Shown here: positions 26,559-35,412 of the stretch, in pieces
How positions within the stretch are numbered: position 1 is the first letter of the stretch
How the letters are laid out: every line of letters starts with the position of its first letter
NCBI RefSeq assembly: GCF_003675385.1
Contig: NZ_RCWZ01000002.1
Span: 186,001-250,000, forward strand
Reading direction: 5' to 3'
DNA: 64,000 nt
From: Mucilaginibacter kameinonensis
GTDB taxonomy: Bacteria; Bacteroidota; Bacteroidia; Sphingobacteriales; Sphingobacteriaceae
Program-made: the position numbers and the translations under genes
The notes under the pieces: generated by a model
Told to the model about the DNA's origin: nothing
Databases searched by the model: none
Seen by the model: only the letters and a program-made list of their open reading frames with translations

Positions 26559-26624
26559 GTCATTAGATCATTGGGTCATTAAGTCATTTTTAAATGAAGT
26601 AATGACCCAATGACGTTTAATGAC
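26559..26624. repeat. Imperfect palindrome upstream of dCMP deaminase gene
   Basis: GTCATTAGATCATTGGGTCATTA on the left pairs with TAATGACCCAATGACGTTTAATGAC on the right; the word TCATTA/TAATGA recurs six or more times. It probably belongs to the genome's dispersed palindrome class. Confidence 0.75.
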
Positions 26625-26639
26625 ATAATGAATTAAACT

Positions 26640-27110
26640 ATGAAACCCAGCTTTGATCATATTTTCATGAACCTGGCCAATGACCTTTCATTGCGTTCTC
26701 ACTGCGTTAAAGCACACGTTGGAGCGGTTTTAACGCGCGATACCAGGATTATATCCATCGGTTATAACGGGCCTCCTGCAGGCACGCATAATTGCGATGA
26801 GGAATGGCCAGGAGTTGGATGTGCACGCGATTCAAAAGGTAGTTGCTCACTTGCCCTTCATGCCGAGGAAAATGCTATACTTTACGCCGTGAAAAACGGG
26901 GCGCGACTTGAAGGTGCTACGCTGTATACCACGCTATCGCCGTGTTTGCCATGTGCAAGGCTTATCTATTCGGCGGGGATAACGCATGTTTACTATGACA
27001 AATCCTATGCTGAGTATAAAGGCCTGCCAAGCGACGAAGGGGTGGATTTTTTAAACAGGTTTGGCGTTAAGGCAGAGAAATTTAAACAGAACCATGATGC
27101 GCTTGATTAA
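26640..27110 (+). CDS. dCMP/cytidine deaminase family protein (ComEB-like)
   Basis: A 156-residue zinc deaminase, probably dCMP to dUMP for thymidylate synthesis. The zinc and catalytic motifs are LHAEENAILYAV (HAE) and LSPCLPCARLI (PCxxC). The central sequence SIGYNGPPAGTHNCDEE contains the deoxycytidylate deaminase signature and further zinc/allosteric residues. It faces cmk across a short hairpin, so two pyrimidine nucleotide enzymes are neighbours. Confidence 0.93.
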   Translation: MKPSFDHIFMNLANDLSLRSHCVKAHVGAVLTRDTRIISIGYNGPPAGTHNCDEEWPGVGCARDSKGSCSLALHAEENAILYAVKNGARLEGATLYTTLSPCLPCARLIYSAGITHVYYDKSYAEYKGLPSDEGVDFLNRFGVKAEKFKQNHDALD

Positions 27111-27113
27111 AAG

Positions 27114-27147
27114 ATTTCCTGATGTTGTTTGATATATCAGGAAATCC
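27114..27147. terminator. Hairpin between convergent dCMP deaminase and cmk genes
   Basis: GATTTCCTGAT and ATCAGGAAATC form a perfect 11-bp stem with a 12-nt loop. No T run, so its role as a terminator is only suggested by position. Confidence 0.5.
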
Positions 27148-27175
27148 TCTAATCCTAAAAATCAAGGTTCAAGAT

Positions 27176-27853
27176 TTACTCCGCAATAAACGGCTCTATA
27201 TGGCTTATGGCAAACATAAGCTGCTCGTCCTGGCTTAGGTCGGTGTTATCTAATATAATGGCGTCTTCGGCGCGGGTAAGAGGGCTTTCCTCACGGGTTG
27301 TATCCTGGTAATCGCGGTGGGCAAGATTATCAAAAACCTCTTCTAAGGTGATGGTAGGGTTTGTTGGCAATAATTCCTTATAACGGCGTTCGGCGCGGAT
27401 CTTCGGATCGGCAGTCATAAACAGCTTCACCTGAGCATCCGGGAATACTACTGTGCCAATATCCCTGCCATCCATAATGATGTTTTTTGAACGGCCTAAA
27501 CGCTGTTGCTGCCTTACCATAGCTACGCGCACCTCTTTAATTGCAGCTACCGAACTAACTTTTTCGGCAACATGCATCTGACGGATCTCATCAGATACAT
27601 CCTCTTCATTTAAAGTGATAAAGGTTTTATGATTTTGCGTATGAAAGTTAAGATGGATGTTATGTAAGGCTTCAGCTATCTGCGCATGGTTCTCCAGATC
27701 GATCTTATGCCTTAAAAAGTATAAAGTTACTGCACGGTACATGGCACCGCTATCCACATAAATGAAATGAAGCTCTTTTGCTAAAGCTTTTGCCAGGGTG
27801 CTTTTTCCGCACGATGAATAGCCGTCAATAGCTACTACGATGTTGTTGTTCAT
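27176..27853 (-). CDS. cmk: Cytidylate kinase
   Basis: A 225-residue NMP kinase that phosphorylates CMP/dCMP with ATP. The P-loop is GYSSCGKSTLAKALA at residues about 11-25, and the nucleotide-binding segments YVDSGAMYRAVTLYFL, MDGRDIGTVVFPDAQVKLF and the lid RAERRYKEL are all classic Cmk. Divergent from arfB with about 70 nt between. Confidence 0.96.
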   Translation of the reverse strand: MNNNIVVAIDGYSSCGKSTLAKALAKELHFIYVDSGAMYRAVTLYFLRHKIDLENHAQIAEALHNIHLNFHTQNHKTFITLNEEDVSDEIRQMHVAEKVSSVAAIKEVRVAMVRQQQRLGRSKNIIMDGRDIGTVVFPDAQVKLFMTADPKIRAERRYKELLPTNPTITLEEVFDNLAHRDYQDTTREESPLTRAEDAIILDNTDLSQDEQLMFAISHIEPFIAE

Positions 27854-27913
27854 AGAGCTGCTAAGTTAGCAAATAATCGTCAAATGGCCTGCCGGAGCTA
27901 ACGCAATTAGACT

Positions 27914-27921
27914 TATTTTTG
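27914..27921 (+). promoter_or_regulatory. -7 box TATTTTTG immediately before arfB-like gene
   Basis: TAnnTTTG match whose G lies 3 nt before ATG 27925; it predicts a leaderless mRNA and overlaps the alternative TTG start at 27919. Confidence 0.5.
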
Positions 27922-27924
27922 GGG

Positions 27925-28335
27925 ATGAATTTTACCAAAGCCGATCTCCAGAAGGAAACAAGCTACAAAACATCAAGAAGCGGAGGAAAGGGCGGCCAGA
28001 ACGTAAACAAGGTTTCGAGCAAGGTTGAACTGTTATTTTCGATAGCCTCATCTGCATTATTTACCGATGAAGAAAAGTTGCTGCTAACCGATAAGTTACA
28101 AAACAGGCTTAATAAAGATGGTTACGTGCAGGTGATATGCGATGAGGAGCGGAGCCAGTATCTCAATAAAGAAAAAGCAATTGAAAGATTAATATCATTG
28201 CTGACAAAAGCCCTCCAAAAGCCTAAAGTACGAAAGCCAACCAAAGTAAGTAAAGCCGCTAAAGCCGCGAGGTTGGATAATAAGAAAATGCAGTCGGCTA
28301 AGAAAGAGAATAGAAAAATAGATTTTAGAGATTAG
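27925..28335 (+). CDS. arfB: ArfB/YaeJ-type peptidyl-tRNA hydrolase (ribosome rescue)
   Basis: A 136-residue class I release-factor-like protein without codon-recognition domains. The catalytic GGQ is at residues 23-25 within RSGGKGGQNVNKVSSKVEL. The C-terminal tail is very lysine-rich (KVRKPTKVSKAAKAARLDNK), as in ArfB, where the tail enters the empty mRNA channel of stalled ribosomes. I use ATG 27925; the TTG at 27919 falls inside the promoter-like box. Confidence 0.92.
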   Translation: MNFTKADLQKETSYKTSRSGGKGGQNVNKVSSKVELLFSIASSALFTDEEKLLLTDKLQNRLNKDGYVQVICDEERSQYLNKEKAIERLISLLTKALQKPKVRKPTKVSKAAKAARLDNKKMQSAKKENRKIDFRD

Positions 28336-28358
28336 TTTGAGGATTCACTAAAACTACG

Positions 28359-28440
28359 CCATTGCGAGCGAAGCGTGGCAATCGCATACAATACAGAGCG
28401 GCAATGCTTCCGTGCGATTGCTTCGTTCCTTACAGCAATG
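28359..28440. repeat. Degenerate REP-type palindrome after arfB
   Basis: CATTGCGAGCGAAGCGTGGC...ATCGCA on the left mirrors TGCGATTGCTTCGTTCC...GCAATG on the right with mismatches. Same family as 23932-24013 and 57965-58044, between convergent arfB and lpxR-like genes. Confidence 0.75.
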
Positions 28441-28498
28441 ACATGGTGGTTGATGTAGCGCGTTGCTCCTAATCACTAATCTCCAACCTCTAATCTCT

Positions 28499-29458
28499 TT
28501 ACTTAAACCTGTAAAACCCGGTAATTGATCCCCACTGGTGCGAGCGGATCATTTCCTTGGCATCTTTGGTATGGAATACCGCAGCAATATCAAACGCGAA
28601 ACGACTGGTGGTAAAAGCTACACCAACCTGCTGACTTAATATAAAAGGTTTTTTTTCTGAAGTAACCTCCAAACTATTAGGGTCATCATGTTTGCGGAAC
28701 AAGCTGCCTTGTATGGTAGCATCATAGCCAACTACATTGGCTAAAGGCTTGTAGTAAAAGAAAATCTCGTGCTTATGTAGTAGTTTATCTTCACCTCCGG
28801 TTGACACCGTACTTTGAGTACTAATAGAATTGAATAGTTGATTAAAATTGCCTATACGTATCATTCCGCCTGCACCCGCGCCAGTAAAACCGTTGCCCAG
28901 GTTAGCATATGAACTAAATGTAAGGTCGATCCATGAAGCGCGGGCTAACAGCTTATTATACTCGGCCGAAAGGTTAAGTTCCACATCGTTTTTGATTTGG
29001 TACTGCCAGCCGTTAAGCTGATAAAAGCCAAACGTATTGTGGATAAGCTTTTGTACTGGCTCGCCACCGGCAGCTGGACCTACAACGCCCAGTTGAGCGC
29101 CAAACTTCAGGTTGCTTTCGTTTTTATAAAGGAAGTTGAGTGTCGAGCCTAAATAGGTATAAGCGGCAAATGGCCTGTCTATATCAAATGGTCCGCGCAC
29201 ATAGCCCGATTGCGGGTTAAACATTTTCTGCCCCAATTCAAAGCCCAAAACTTTGTTCGCCAGATCTTTTTCAGCAGGTTTAACCGGCAAAGCTTTACGA
29301 TAGTAAAAGAAAATACCGTTGGTGTAATACCTGTCAGATCCCTGGGCAAGGAATGAGTCATTATCAGATTGAATACCAAATTCGTGACCTCGGGTTTGTG
29401 CAAATAAACAGGTAGCGCTTAGCAGGCATACCAGTGTTAAAAATAGTTTATTAGGCAT
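28499..29458 (-). CDS. LpxR-like outer membrane protein (DUF2219, lipid A deacylase family)
   Basis: A 319-residue outer-membrane beta-barrel protein with signal peptide MPNKLFLTLVCLLSATCLFA. The start of the mature protein has the family core FGIQSDNDSFL and DRYYTNGIFFYY, which carries the Asn/Asp/Thr residues around the LpxR active site. LpxR removes the 3'-acyloxyacyl group from lipid A; whether this homologue does so is inference. Beta-strand alternation continues to the C-terminal WGSITGFYRFK, a barrel end with aromatic last residues. Confidence 0.85.
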   Translation of the reverse strand: MPNKLFLTLVCLLSATCLFAQTRGHEFGIQSDNDSFLAQGSDRYYTNGIFFYYRKALPVKPAEKDLANKVLGFELGQKMFNPQSGYVRGPFDIDRPFAAYTYLGSTLNFLYKNESNLKFGAQLGVVGPAAGGEPVQKLIHNTFGFYQLNGWQYQIKNDVELNLSAEYNKLLARASWIDLTFSSYANLGNGFTGAGAGGMIRIGNFNQLFNSISTQSTVSTGGEDKLLHKHEIFFYYKPLANVVGYDATIQGSLFRKHDDPNSLEVTSEKKPFILSQQVGVAFTTSRFAFDIAAVFHTKDAKEMIRSHQWGSITGFYRFK

Positions 29459-29574
29459 TGGGGTTTATATAGTATATGTGCGCTAATATATAAAAAACCC
29501 AATGCAAATAAAGTAGTTATCAGTTTGTGTGTTTGAAATTGACGTCATGTTCACAGTTATTGCTTAAGGGGAAA

Positions 29575-29612
29575 ACAAAAAAGCTTCACGGTACGCCGTG
29601 AAGCTTTTTTTT
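29575..29612. terminator. Bidirectional intrinsic terminator downstream of lon
   Basis: Perfect 11-bp stem AAGCTTCACGG / CCGTGAAGCTT with a four-base loop, flanked by A and T runs, so it can work on both strands. It ends lon on the minus strand. Confidence 0.85.
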
Positions 29613-29626
29613 GGTAAGTAAACTGC

Positions 29627-32101
29627 TTAATTAATCACAGTTTTTTCATCTTCCTTAACGGTAAGATCTATCGGCTTTTTAACCTTTTCGTTAAGAAGGG
29701 CAAGGGTTATCACATCCTTCATATCGGTAACATAATGGAAATTAAGGTCCTTTGTGTAATCTTCTTTAATTTCCAGGATATCCTTTTGGTTTGATTTGCA
29801 CAAAATGATCTCCTTGATATTGGCACGTTTGGCAGCCAGGATCTTCTCCTTAATACCACCAACAGGTAACACACGGCCACGAAGTGTGATCTCACCGGTC
29901 ATGGCCAAGTTAGGTTTTACTTTACGCTGTGTAAATGCCGATACCAATGCTGTAAGCATAGTTACACCTGCCGACGGGCCATCTTTAGGTGTAGCACCAG
30001 CAGGTACGTGTACGTGTACATCCCATTGGTCAAATAGTTTTGGATTGATATCAAAATCGGCAGCATGAGCCCGCAAATAGGCGAGTGCAATTGTTACCGA
30101 CTCTTTCATAACATCACCAAGGCTGCCTGTTAGCGTTAAGCGGCCTTTTCCGGGACTTAAGCTTGCTTCTATGAACAAGATATCGCCACCAACCGAAGTC
30201 CAGGCCAAGCCTGTTACAACGCCAGCTACGTCGTTGCCTTCGTAAAGGTCTTTATCAAAAATAGGAGCCCCTAAAATTTTCTCGATGTCTTTTTTGCTGA
30301 CAACACTGTTGTATGGCTCTTCCATGGCAATGTTTTTGGCCACACCACGTACAACCGAGCCTATTTTTTTCTCTAATGAACGTACGCCCGATTCGCGGGT
30401 ATAATCCACAATTACCTTTTCAAGCACATCGGCCTTAAGGCTAACATCTTTTATTTTTAAACCATGGGCCTCGCGCTGTTTTGGTACGAGGTGTTGCTTG
30501 GCTATTTCAATTTTTTCTTCAATGGTATAACCGTTCACTTCAATGATCTCCATCCTGTCTAACAAAGCAGGCTGAATAGTGCTCAATGAGTTTGCGGTAG
30601 CGATGAACATAACGTTCGACAGGTCGTAATCCATCTCAACATAATGGTCAGAAAAAGTACCGTTTTGCTCAGGGTCAAGCACCTCAAGCAGGGCTGATGA
30701 AGGGTCTCCTCTAAAATCGTTACCCACTTTATCTATCTCATCAAGGATAAACACCGGGTTTGAAGCACCGGCTTTTTTTATCGACTGGATAATACGGCCC
30801 GGCATAGCACCGATATATGTTTTACGGTGCCCACGGATCTCCGCTTCGTCACGAATGCCGCCTAATGCCATACGCACGTATTTACGGCCCAAAGCTTTGG
30901 CTATTGACTTACCTAACGATGTTTTACCAACTCCCGGAGGGCCCACCAAACAAAGGATAGGGGCTTTCATGTCATGCTTTAGCTTAAGTACGGCCAGGTA
31001 TTCGATAATACGCTGTTTTACTTTATCTAAGCCAAAGTGGTCTTTATCCAGGATCCTTTGCGCACGTTTAAGATCAAAATTGTCTTTAGTGAACTCGTTC
31101 CATGGTAAATCAAGCAAGAGTTCAAGATAGTTGATCTGTACCGAGTAATCAGCTGCGGCAGGGTTAGTACGCGCCAGTTTTTCAAGCTCTTTATTAAAGT
31201 GATCTTTAACTTCTTTAGCCCATTTCTTTTTACCGGCACGCTGGCGCAGGCTCTCAATTTCCAAATCGGGGGTGTTGCCACCCAGTTCTTCCTGTATGGT
31301 TTTAAGCTGCTGGTTCAGGAAGTAGTCCCTCTGCTGCTTATCCAGGTCAACGCGCACTTTGGTTTGGATCTGGTTTTTCAGTTCCAGCATCTGCAGGTCA
31401 AGTGTCAGGTGCTCCAATACAAGGTTGGCACGTTCGCGCAGGTTAGCAATTTCAAGTAGGTGCTGCTTGGCACTCATATCAGCATTCATGTTTGATGATA
31501 TGAAGTTGATCAGGAACGATGTGCTCTCGATATTACGGATAGCGATACCCGCTTCGCTCGGGATGTTTGGCGAAAGCTGGATAATGTTCATGGCCATATC
31601 CTTAATGGATGATACCATGGCTTTAAACTCCTTATCTTCCTTGCCTTTTATTTCATGGAAGGGCTCAACTGTAGCTTTTATATAGGGTTCGCTTTGTACT
31701 TCTTCTTTTAAATAAAAACGTTTTTTACCCTGGATGATAACGGTAGTGTTACCATCAGGCATCTGCAACATTTTTATGATGAGTGCTATGGTGCCAACTT
31801 TATTAAGCTGGTTAAAGGTAGGGTCTTCAATCCCCACATCCTGTTGCGAAACCACCCCAATCATGCGACTGCCTTTATTGGCATCGCGGATTAGTTTTAT
31901 TGATTTATCCCTGCCAACCGTAATTGGGATAACAACACCCGGAAAAAGAACGGTATTGCGCAAGGGTAAAATAGGCATTACATCGGGAAGCTCCTCATTA
32001 TTCATCTCCTCCTCATCTTCCGATGACATTAACGGGAAAAATTCTGAATCCTCATTTATAACCGGTAAAGCATTTTTAAAATCAAACGGATCGAAATTCA
32101 T
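29627..32101 (-). CDS. lon: ATP-dependent protease Lon
   Basis: An 824-residue AAA+ serine protease for misfolded and regulatory proteins in the cytoplasm. Order: LON substrate-binding domain from about residue 40 (LPDVMPILPLRNTVLFPGVV), coiled-coil region, AAA+ module with Walker A GPPGVGKTSL near residue 387 and Walker B PVFILDEIDK, then the protease domain with the catalytic serine in PKDGPSAGVTM near residue 709 and the lysine in GGIKEKILAAKRA. It has an acidic N-terminal extension (about 40 residues, EDEEEMNNEE). A candidate promoter lies about 180 nt upstream. Confidence 0.98.
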   Translation of the reverse strand: MNFDPFDFKNALPVINEDSEFFPLMSSEDEEEMNNEELPDVMPILPLRNTVLFPGVVIPITVGRDKSIKLIRDANKGSRMIGVVSQQDVGIEDPTFNQLNKVGTIALIIKMLQMPDGNTTVIIQGKKRFYLKEEVQSEPYIKATVEPFHEIKGKEDKEFKAMVSSIKDMAMNIIQLSPNIPSEAGIAIRNIESTSFLINFISSNMNADMSAKQHLLEIANLRERANLVLEHLTLDLQMLELKNQIQTKVRVDLDKQQRDYFLNQQLKTIQEELGGNTPDLEIESLRQRAGKKKWAKEVKDHFNKELEKLARTNPAAADYSVQINYLELLLDLPWNEFTKDNFDLKRAQRILDKDHFGLDKVKQRIIEYLAVLKLKHDMKAPILCLVGPPGVGKTSLGKSIAKALGRKYVRMALGGIRDEAEIRGHRKTYIGAMPGRIIQSIKKAGASNPVFILDEIDKVGNDFRGDPSSALLEVLDPEQNGTFSDHYVEMDYDLSNVMFIATANSLSTIQPALLDRMEIIEVNGYTIEEKIEIAKQHLVPKQREAHGLKIKDVSLKADVLEKVIVDYTRESGVRSLEKKIGSVVRGVAKNIAMEEPYNSVVSKKDIEKILGAPIFDKDLYEGNDVAGVVTGLAWTSVGGDILFIEASLSPGKGRLTLTGSLGDVMKESVTIALAYLRAHAADFDINPKLFDQWDVHVHVPAGATPKDGPSAGVTMLTALVSAFTQRKVKPNLAMTGEITLRGRVLPVGGIKEKILAAKRANIKEIILCKSNQKDILEIKEDYTKDLNFHYVTDMKDVITLALLNEKVKKPIDLTVKEDEKTVIN

Positions 32102-32469
32102 TAATTATATTTTATAGAATAAAACGCCATGTTGTCAGCCTGCAAAACGACAATTACGCCAATTACAGGTTATTGCGCGATTATGAATCGCACCCGTGTA
32201 TGGTTCAAGAGCTGTGCCAAGTTACGCTGATTAATAGCAACAAATAATTCGTTGATTTAACGTACTGGTTATATGTTTGTTACAAATTTATGGCAAGTAT
32301 TGTAAATAAATAAGATTTTATTGGTAAAGATGAAAAAAAGTCATAGTATCGCTGTTCACAATTTTATGCACATGTGAAATTTATTTTCACAAAACTGCCA
32401 TATTGCATAATATTTTGATGTATTGATAGTTAATATAATACCATTTTTGTTTTACCAGTAATCCGTTTA
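32102..32469. other. Divergent lon / TPR-gene intergenic region
   Basis: 368 nt without a gene. It holds a small hairpin GCGATT-ATG-AATCGC (32177-32191), a possible lon -7 box on the minus strand (32283-32290) and an inverted repeat TGTGAAA-N5-TTTCACA (32373-32391). No heat-shock operator of the CIRCE type is seen. Confidence 0.5.
32283..32290 (-). promoter_or_regulatory. Possible lon -7 box (TAAATTTG on minus strand)
   Basis: Exact TAnnTTTG match read on the minus strand, about 180 nt before the lon ATG; the long leader makes it uncertain. Confidence 0.35.
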
Positions 32470-33120
32470 ATGAAGTTATCAGTTATCCTGCCCCTTCTGA
32501 TCATGTCTTCGCTTGAGTCGGCTATGGCACAAAACGCTTACGTGCGTCTTGGCCAGCAGGCACTTATGGATGGCGATTTCCGTTCGGCGGTATCGCACCT
32601 GGAAAAGGCATGCATAACTGATTCAACAAATGCCAATGCTATGTGGATGTTGGGGTATTCTTATTATCATAGCGATAACTATAAAAAATCGATATTGGCA
32701 TACACCAAGGTAATTGCTGTAAAACCTGCCGATGCTACTGCGTATTATTACAGGGCGCGGGCAAAAAGCTATCTTGGCAGAGATAACCAGGCATCGCCGG
32801 CTGATAAGGAATTATATCTGTTAGGAGCAATAGTTGACCTTACCAAAGCTATCTCCATTAACAGCGATTTAAAAGACAATAAATACTACCAGAACCGGGG
32901 TATAGCTTACCGTGAATACGGCGTATTTAAACTACAGTCGACTTCTCGTTTTTTTGATAAGGCGAGGGGCATAAACTCGTTGAAGGCTTCCATTGCCGAT
33001 CTGGAAAAAGTACTTGCCGATAACCCAAGTCGTATGGATATCGCGGCCTTGATTGATCAATCAAAAGAAAAACTTATCCAGGCCACTACCGGCGGCAGTA
33101 CATTAGTGAAACAGCACTAA
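32470..33120 (+). CDS. Exported TPR-repeat protein
   Basis: A 216-residue protein with signal peptide (MKLSVILPLLIMSSLESAMA then Q). At least three tetratricopeptide-like helical pairs follow: GQQALMDGDFRSAVSHLEKA, MWMLGYSYYHSDNYKKSILA and AYYYRARAKSYLGRDN, then YYQNRGIAYREYG. Such proteins mediate protein contacts in the periplasm. No specific function can be assigned. It starts a transcript divergent from lon and converges on the lipoprotein gene at 33141. Confidence 0.85.
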   Translation: MKLSVILPLLIMSSLESAMAQNAYVRLGQQALMDGDFRSAVSHLEKACITDSTNANAMWMLGYSYYHSDNYKKSILAYTKVIAVKPADATAYYYRARAKSYLGRDNQASPADKELYLLGAIVDLTKAISINSDLKDNKYYQNRGIAYREYGVFKLQSTSRFFDKARGINSLKASIADLEKVLADNPSRMDIAALIDQSKEKLIQATTGGSTLVKQH

Positions 33121-33140
33121 ATTTTATAAAACTTTTCTTT

Positions 33141-33707
33141 TTACCTTTTGGGTAAAGTCCCCTGCACTTTATAGTCATTACGTCCCATCAGTTTTACATG
33201 CTGTGTTTTCTGGATCAGGTAAAGCGAATCGGGAAAATAGCTCAACTTTTCGTTGGTTTCGTACAGCAGGTTTTTGGTGTGGTTGTAAATCAGGATCCAT
33301 TCCACTTTATCGCCTGCTTTTTTAATGATAATGCGACGGGTTTTTAACTCCGGTGTACGGGCCCTGTAAACGATGGCGCTATCGCTGGTGCTAACAATGT
33401 AACTGTTTTTCCAGGCAGGACGGTTAATGTCCGACTGGATAAATAAATTGAGCTCCTGGTTCCAGTTGCCAATGTGTACCGTTTTGGTTTCGGTAACGCC
33501 ATTGTGGGTAACTGTTTTAACAACAGCGGGATTTAACTTAGTAAGCCGTGCAGAGTCGGCCCTGAAAAATTCTTTCAGATCAAAATAAGCCAATTTAGCG
33601 CCGCTTTGCTTGTTATCGGGCCTGCAGGAATATAAAGTTGCTATTAATAACAAAAAGCCGCCCATGAGGGCGGCTTTGCTTATGTTTTTTGGATTATACC
33701 AATACAT
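33141..33707 (-). CDS. Putative lipoprotein downstream of gpmI
   Basis: A 188-residue protein with no family that I recognise. The N-terminus has a hydrophobic segment ending in LLLIATLYSC, a plausible lipobox with Cys at residue 28 of the long form. The rest is soluble and beta-rich (KTVHIGNWNQELNLFIQSDI, ARTPELKTRRIIIKKAGDKV). The longest form starts at 33707, overlapping the gpmI stop by 14 nt; an alternative ATG at 33665 lies in the loop of a terminator-like hairpin. Which start is used decides whether the hairpin is within the coding region or at its start. Confidence 0.7.
   Translation of the reverse strand: MYWYNPKNISKAALMGGFLLLIATLYSCRPDNKQSGAKLAYFDLKEFFRADSARLTKLNPAVVKTVTHNGVTETKTVHIGNWNQELNLFIQSDINRPAWKNSYIVSTSDSAIVYRARTPELKTRRIIIKKAGDKVEWILIYNHTKNLLYETNEKLSYFPDSLYLIQKTQHVKLMGRNDYKVQGTLPKR
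33652..33678 (-). terminator. GpmI terminator overlapping the lipoprotein start
   Basis: On the minus strand: AAAGCCGCCC, loop TCAT, GGGCGGCTTT, then TTG. It has the form of a strong intrinsic terminator but encodes residues KAALMGGFL of the downstream lipoprotein frame, with the second possible ATG in its loop. Confidence 0.7.
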
Positions 33708-35217
33708 TACCAGTCATTTCGGGAGGTATGGCAACACCTAATATGCTTAATATTGTTGGCGCCACATCGCCCAGTTTTCCGTCTTTTACTTCTTTTACGT
33801 CTTTATCAATCACAATACATGGTACCAGGTTGGTAGTGTGCGCTGTGTTTGGCGAACCGTCTTCATTGATCATGTAATCGGCATTACCATGGTCGGCCAG
33901 GATAATGAATGAATAGCCATTGGCTAAACCAGCTTCAACAACGGCTTTGGTGCAGCTATCGGCAGTTTCGGCAGCTTTAACTACAGCGCTGAATACACCT
34001 GTATGACCAACCATATCTGTATTGGCAAAGTTAAGGCAAACAAAATCAGGCCAGCCTGTTTCCAGTTCAGGGATGATAGCATCGCGGATACCAGCAGCAT
34101 TCATCTCAGGTTGCAGATCATAAGTTGCAACTTTTGGAGATGGCGCTAATAACCTTTTTTCGTTTTCAAACTCTTTTTCGCGGCCACCCGAGAAGAAGAA
34201 AGTTACGTGCGGATATTTTTCAGTTTCTGCTATCCTGATCTGGGTTTTTCCGGCATTTTGCAGGATCTCGCCCAGCGTTTTGGTCAGATCTTCTTTGTTG
34301 AAAACAACCTGAACATTTTTAAATGTTTCATCATATGGGGTCATGGTGATGTAACGGACAGACAGCGGGTGCATGTTGTACTCTGGGAACGATTTCTGGG
34401 TAAGCGCGATACTGATCTCGCGGCCCCTGTCGGTACGGAAGTTGAAGCAGATCACCACGTCGCCATCTTTAATAACAGCCAATGGTTTTCCTTCACTATC
34501 AGTAGCAACTATTGGTTTCACAAACTCGTCGGTAACATCTTCAAGGTATGAATGCTTGATGAGGTCTGTAACATTTTGAGTTGGCGTACCAATACCATTC
34601 ACCATCAGGTCATAAGCCAGTTTCACGCGCTCCCAGCGGTTATCGCGGTCCATGGCATAATACCTGCCAATTGCAGAAGCAATTTTAGCGCCGGTACCGG
34701 CAATGTGCTCTTCAAGATCGGTAATAAAGCCAAGTCCTGATTTAGGGTCGGTATCACGGCCATCCAAAAACGCGTGGATATATACGTTGTTAACATCCAG
34801 TTGTTTGGCAGCATCGCAAAGGCCTTTTACGTGCCTGATATGTGAGTGAACACCACCATCAGATACTAAGCCAATGAAGTGTATATCTTTATTGTTTTGT
34901 TTAGCGTATTCAAAGGCATCTTTCAATACCGGGATGGTTGGCAGTTCATTATCATCAACTGCTTTATGAATACGGCCAAGTTCCTGGTAAACCACGCGAC
35001 CAGCACCAAGGTTCATGTGGCCAACTTCAGAGTTGCCCATTTGCCCGGCAGGTAAACCTACTGCTGTTCCTGAAGCTTCAAGTTTTGAATTTGGATATTG
35101 TTCAATCAGGCTATCAAAAAAAGGAGTTTTAGCTGCTATTATAGCGTTTGATTGATCATTACGGCCGTAACCCCAGCCATCAAGTATTATTAATGCGAGT
35201 TTTTTTTTGTTTTCCAC
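33694..35217 (-). CDS. gpmI: 2,3-bisphosphoglycerate-independent phosphoglycerate mutase
   Basis: A 507-residue cofactor-independent mutase, interconverting 3- and 2-phosphoglycerate. The alkaline-phosphatase-type metal sites are visible: ALIILDGWGYG at the N-terminus, MGNSEVGHMNLGAGR with the phosphoryl-accepting serine (about residue 62), the DGRDTDPKSG substrate loop and LADHGNADYMI plus HTTNLVPCIV at the C-terminus. The start is GTG at 35217; a -7 box lies 4 nt before it. Confidence 0.97.
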   Translation of the reverse strand: MENKKKLALIILDGWGYGRNDQSNAIIAAKTPFFDSLIEQYPNSKLEASGTAVGLPAGQMGNSEVGHMNLGAGRVVYQELGRIHKAVDDNELPTIPVLKDAFEYAKQNNKDIHFIGLVSDGGVHSHIRHVKGLCDAAKQLDVNNVYIHAFLDGRDTDPKSGLGFITDLEEHIAGTGAKIASAIGRYYAMDRDNRWERVKLAYDLMVNGIGTPTQNVTDLIKHSYLEDVTDEFVKPIVATDSEGKPLAVIKDGDVVICFNFRTDRGREISIALTQKSFPEYNMHPLSVRYITMTPYDETFKNVQVVFNKEDLTKTLGEILQNAGKTQIRIAETEKYPHVTFFFSGGREKEFENEKRLLAPSPKVATYDLQPEMNAAGIRDAIIPELETGWPDFVCLNFANTDMVGHTGVFSAVVKAAETADSCTKAVVEAGLANGYSFIILADHGNADYMINEDGSPNTAHTTNLVPCIVIDKDVKEVKDGKLGDVAPTILSILGVAIPPEMTGNVLV

Positions 35218-35221
35218 AATG

Positions 35222-35229
35222 CAAATATA
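35222..35229 (-). promoter_or_regulatory. -7 box TATATTTG immediately before gpmI
   Basis: Minus-strand TAnnTTTG match with only 4 nt between its G and the GTG start; predicts a leaderless mRNA. Confidence 0.45.
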
Positions 35230-35412
35230 AAGGCAACGGGGTACTTTATATATAATTTTTTAATTTAGGTTAGCAGTCTGAAATAAAAGTGCCACTTCCG
35301 TGTTAGTATGTAGTATACAAGGTTTTGAAATATCATTTTATCTTACATGAAAAACAACTAAACAGTTAGTGGCCCTTTGTAACTTTAACACCTATTAGTA
35401 CGTTATTATAGT

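Noticed and set aside
31734..32117. 127-residue ORF antisense to the 5' end of lon
   Set aside because: Covers the lon N-terminus and leader; low-complexity serine-rich end, no homology recognised.
32373..32391. TGTGAAA-N5-TTTCACA inverted repeat as a CRP/FNR site
   Set aside because: Spacing between TGTGA and TCACA is 9 nt rather than 6, and the AT-rich context makes it weak; kept only as a note in the intergenic entry.
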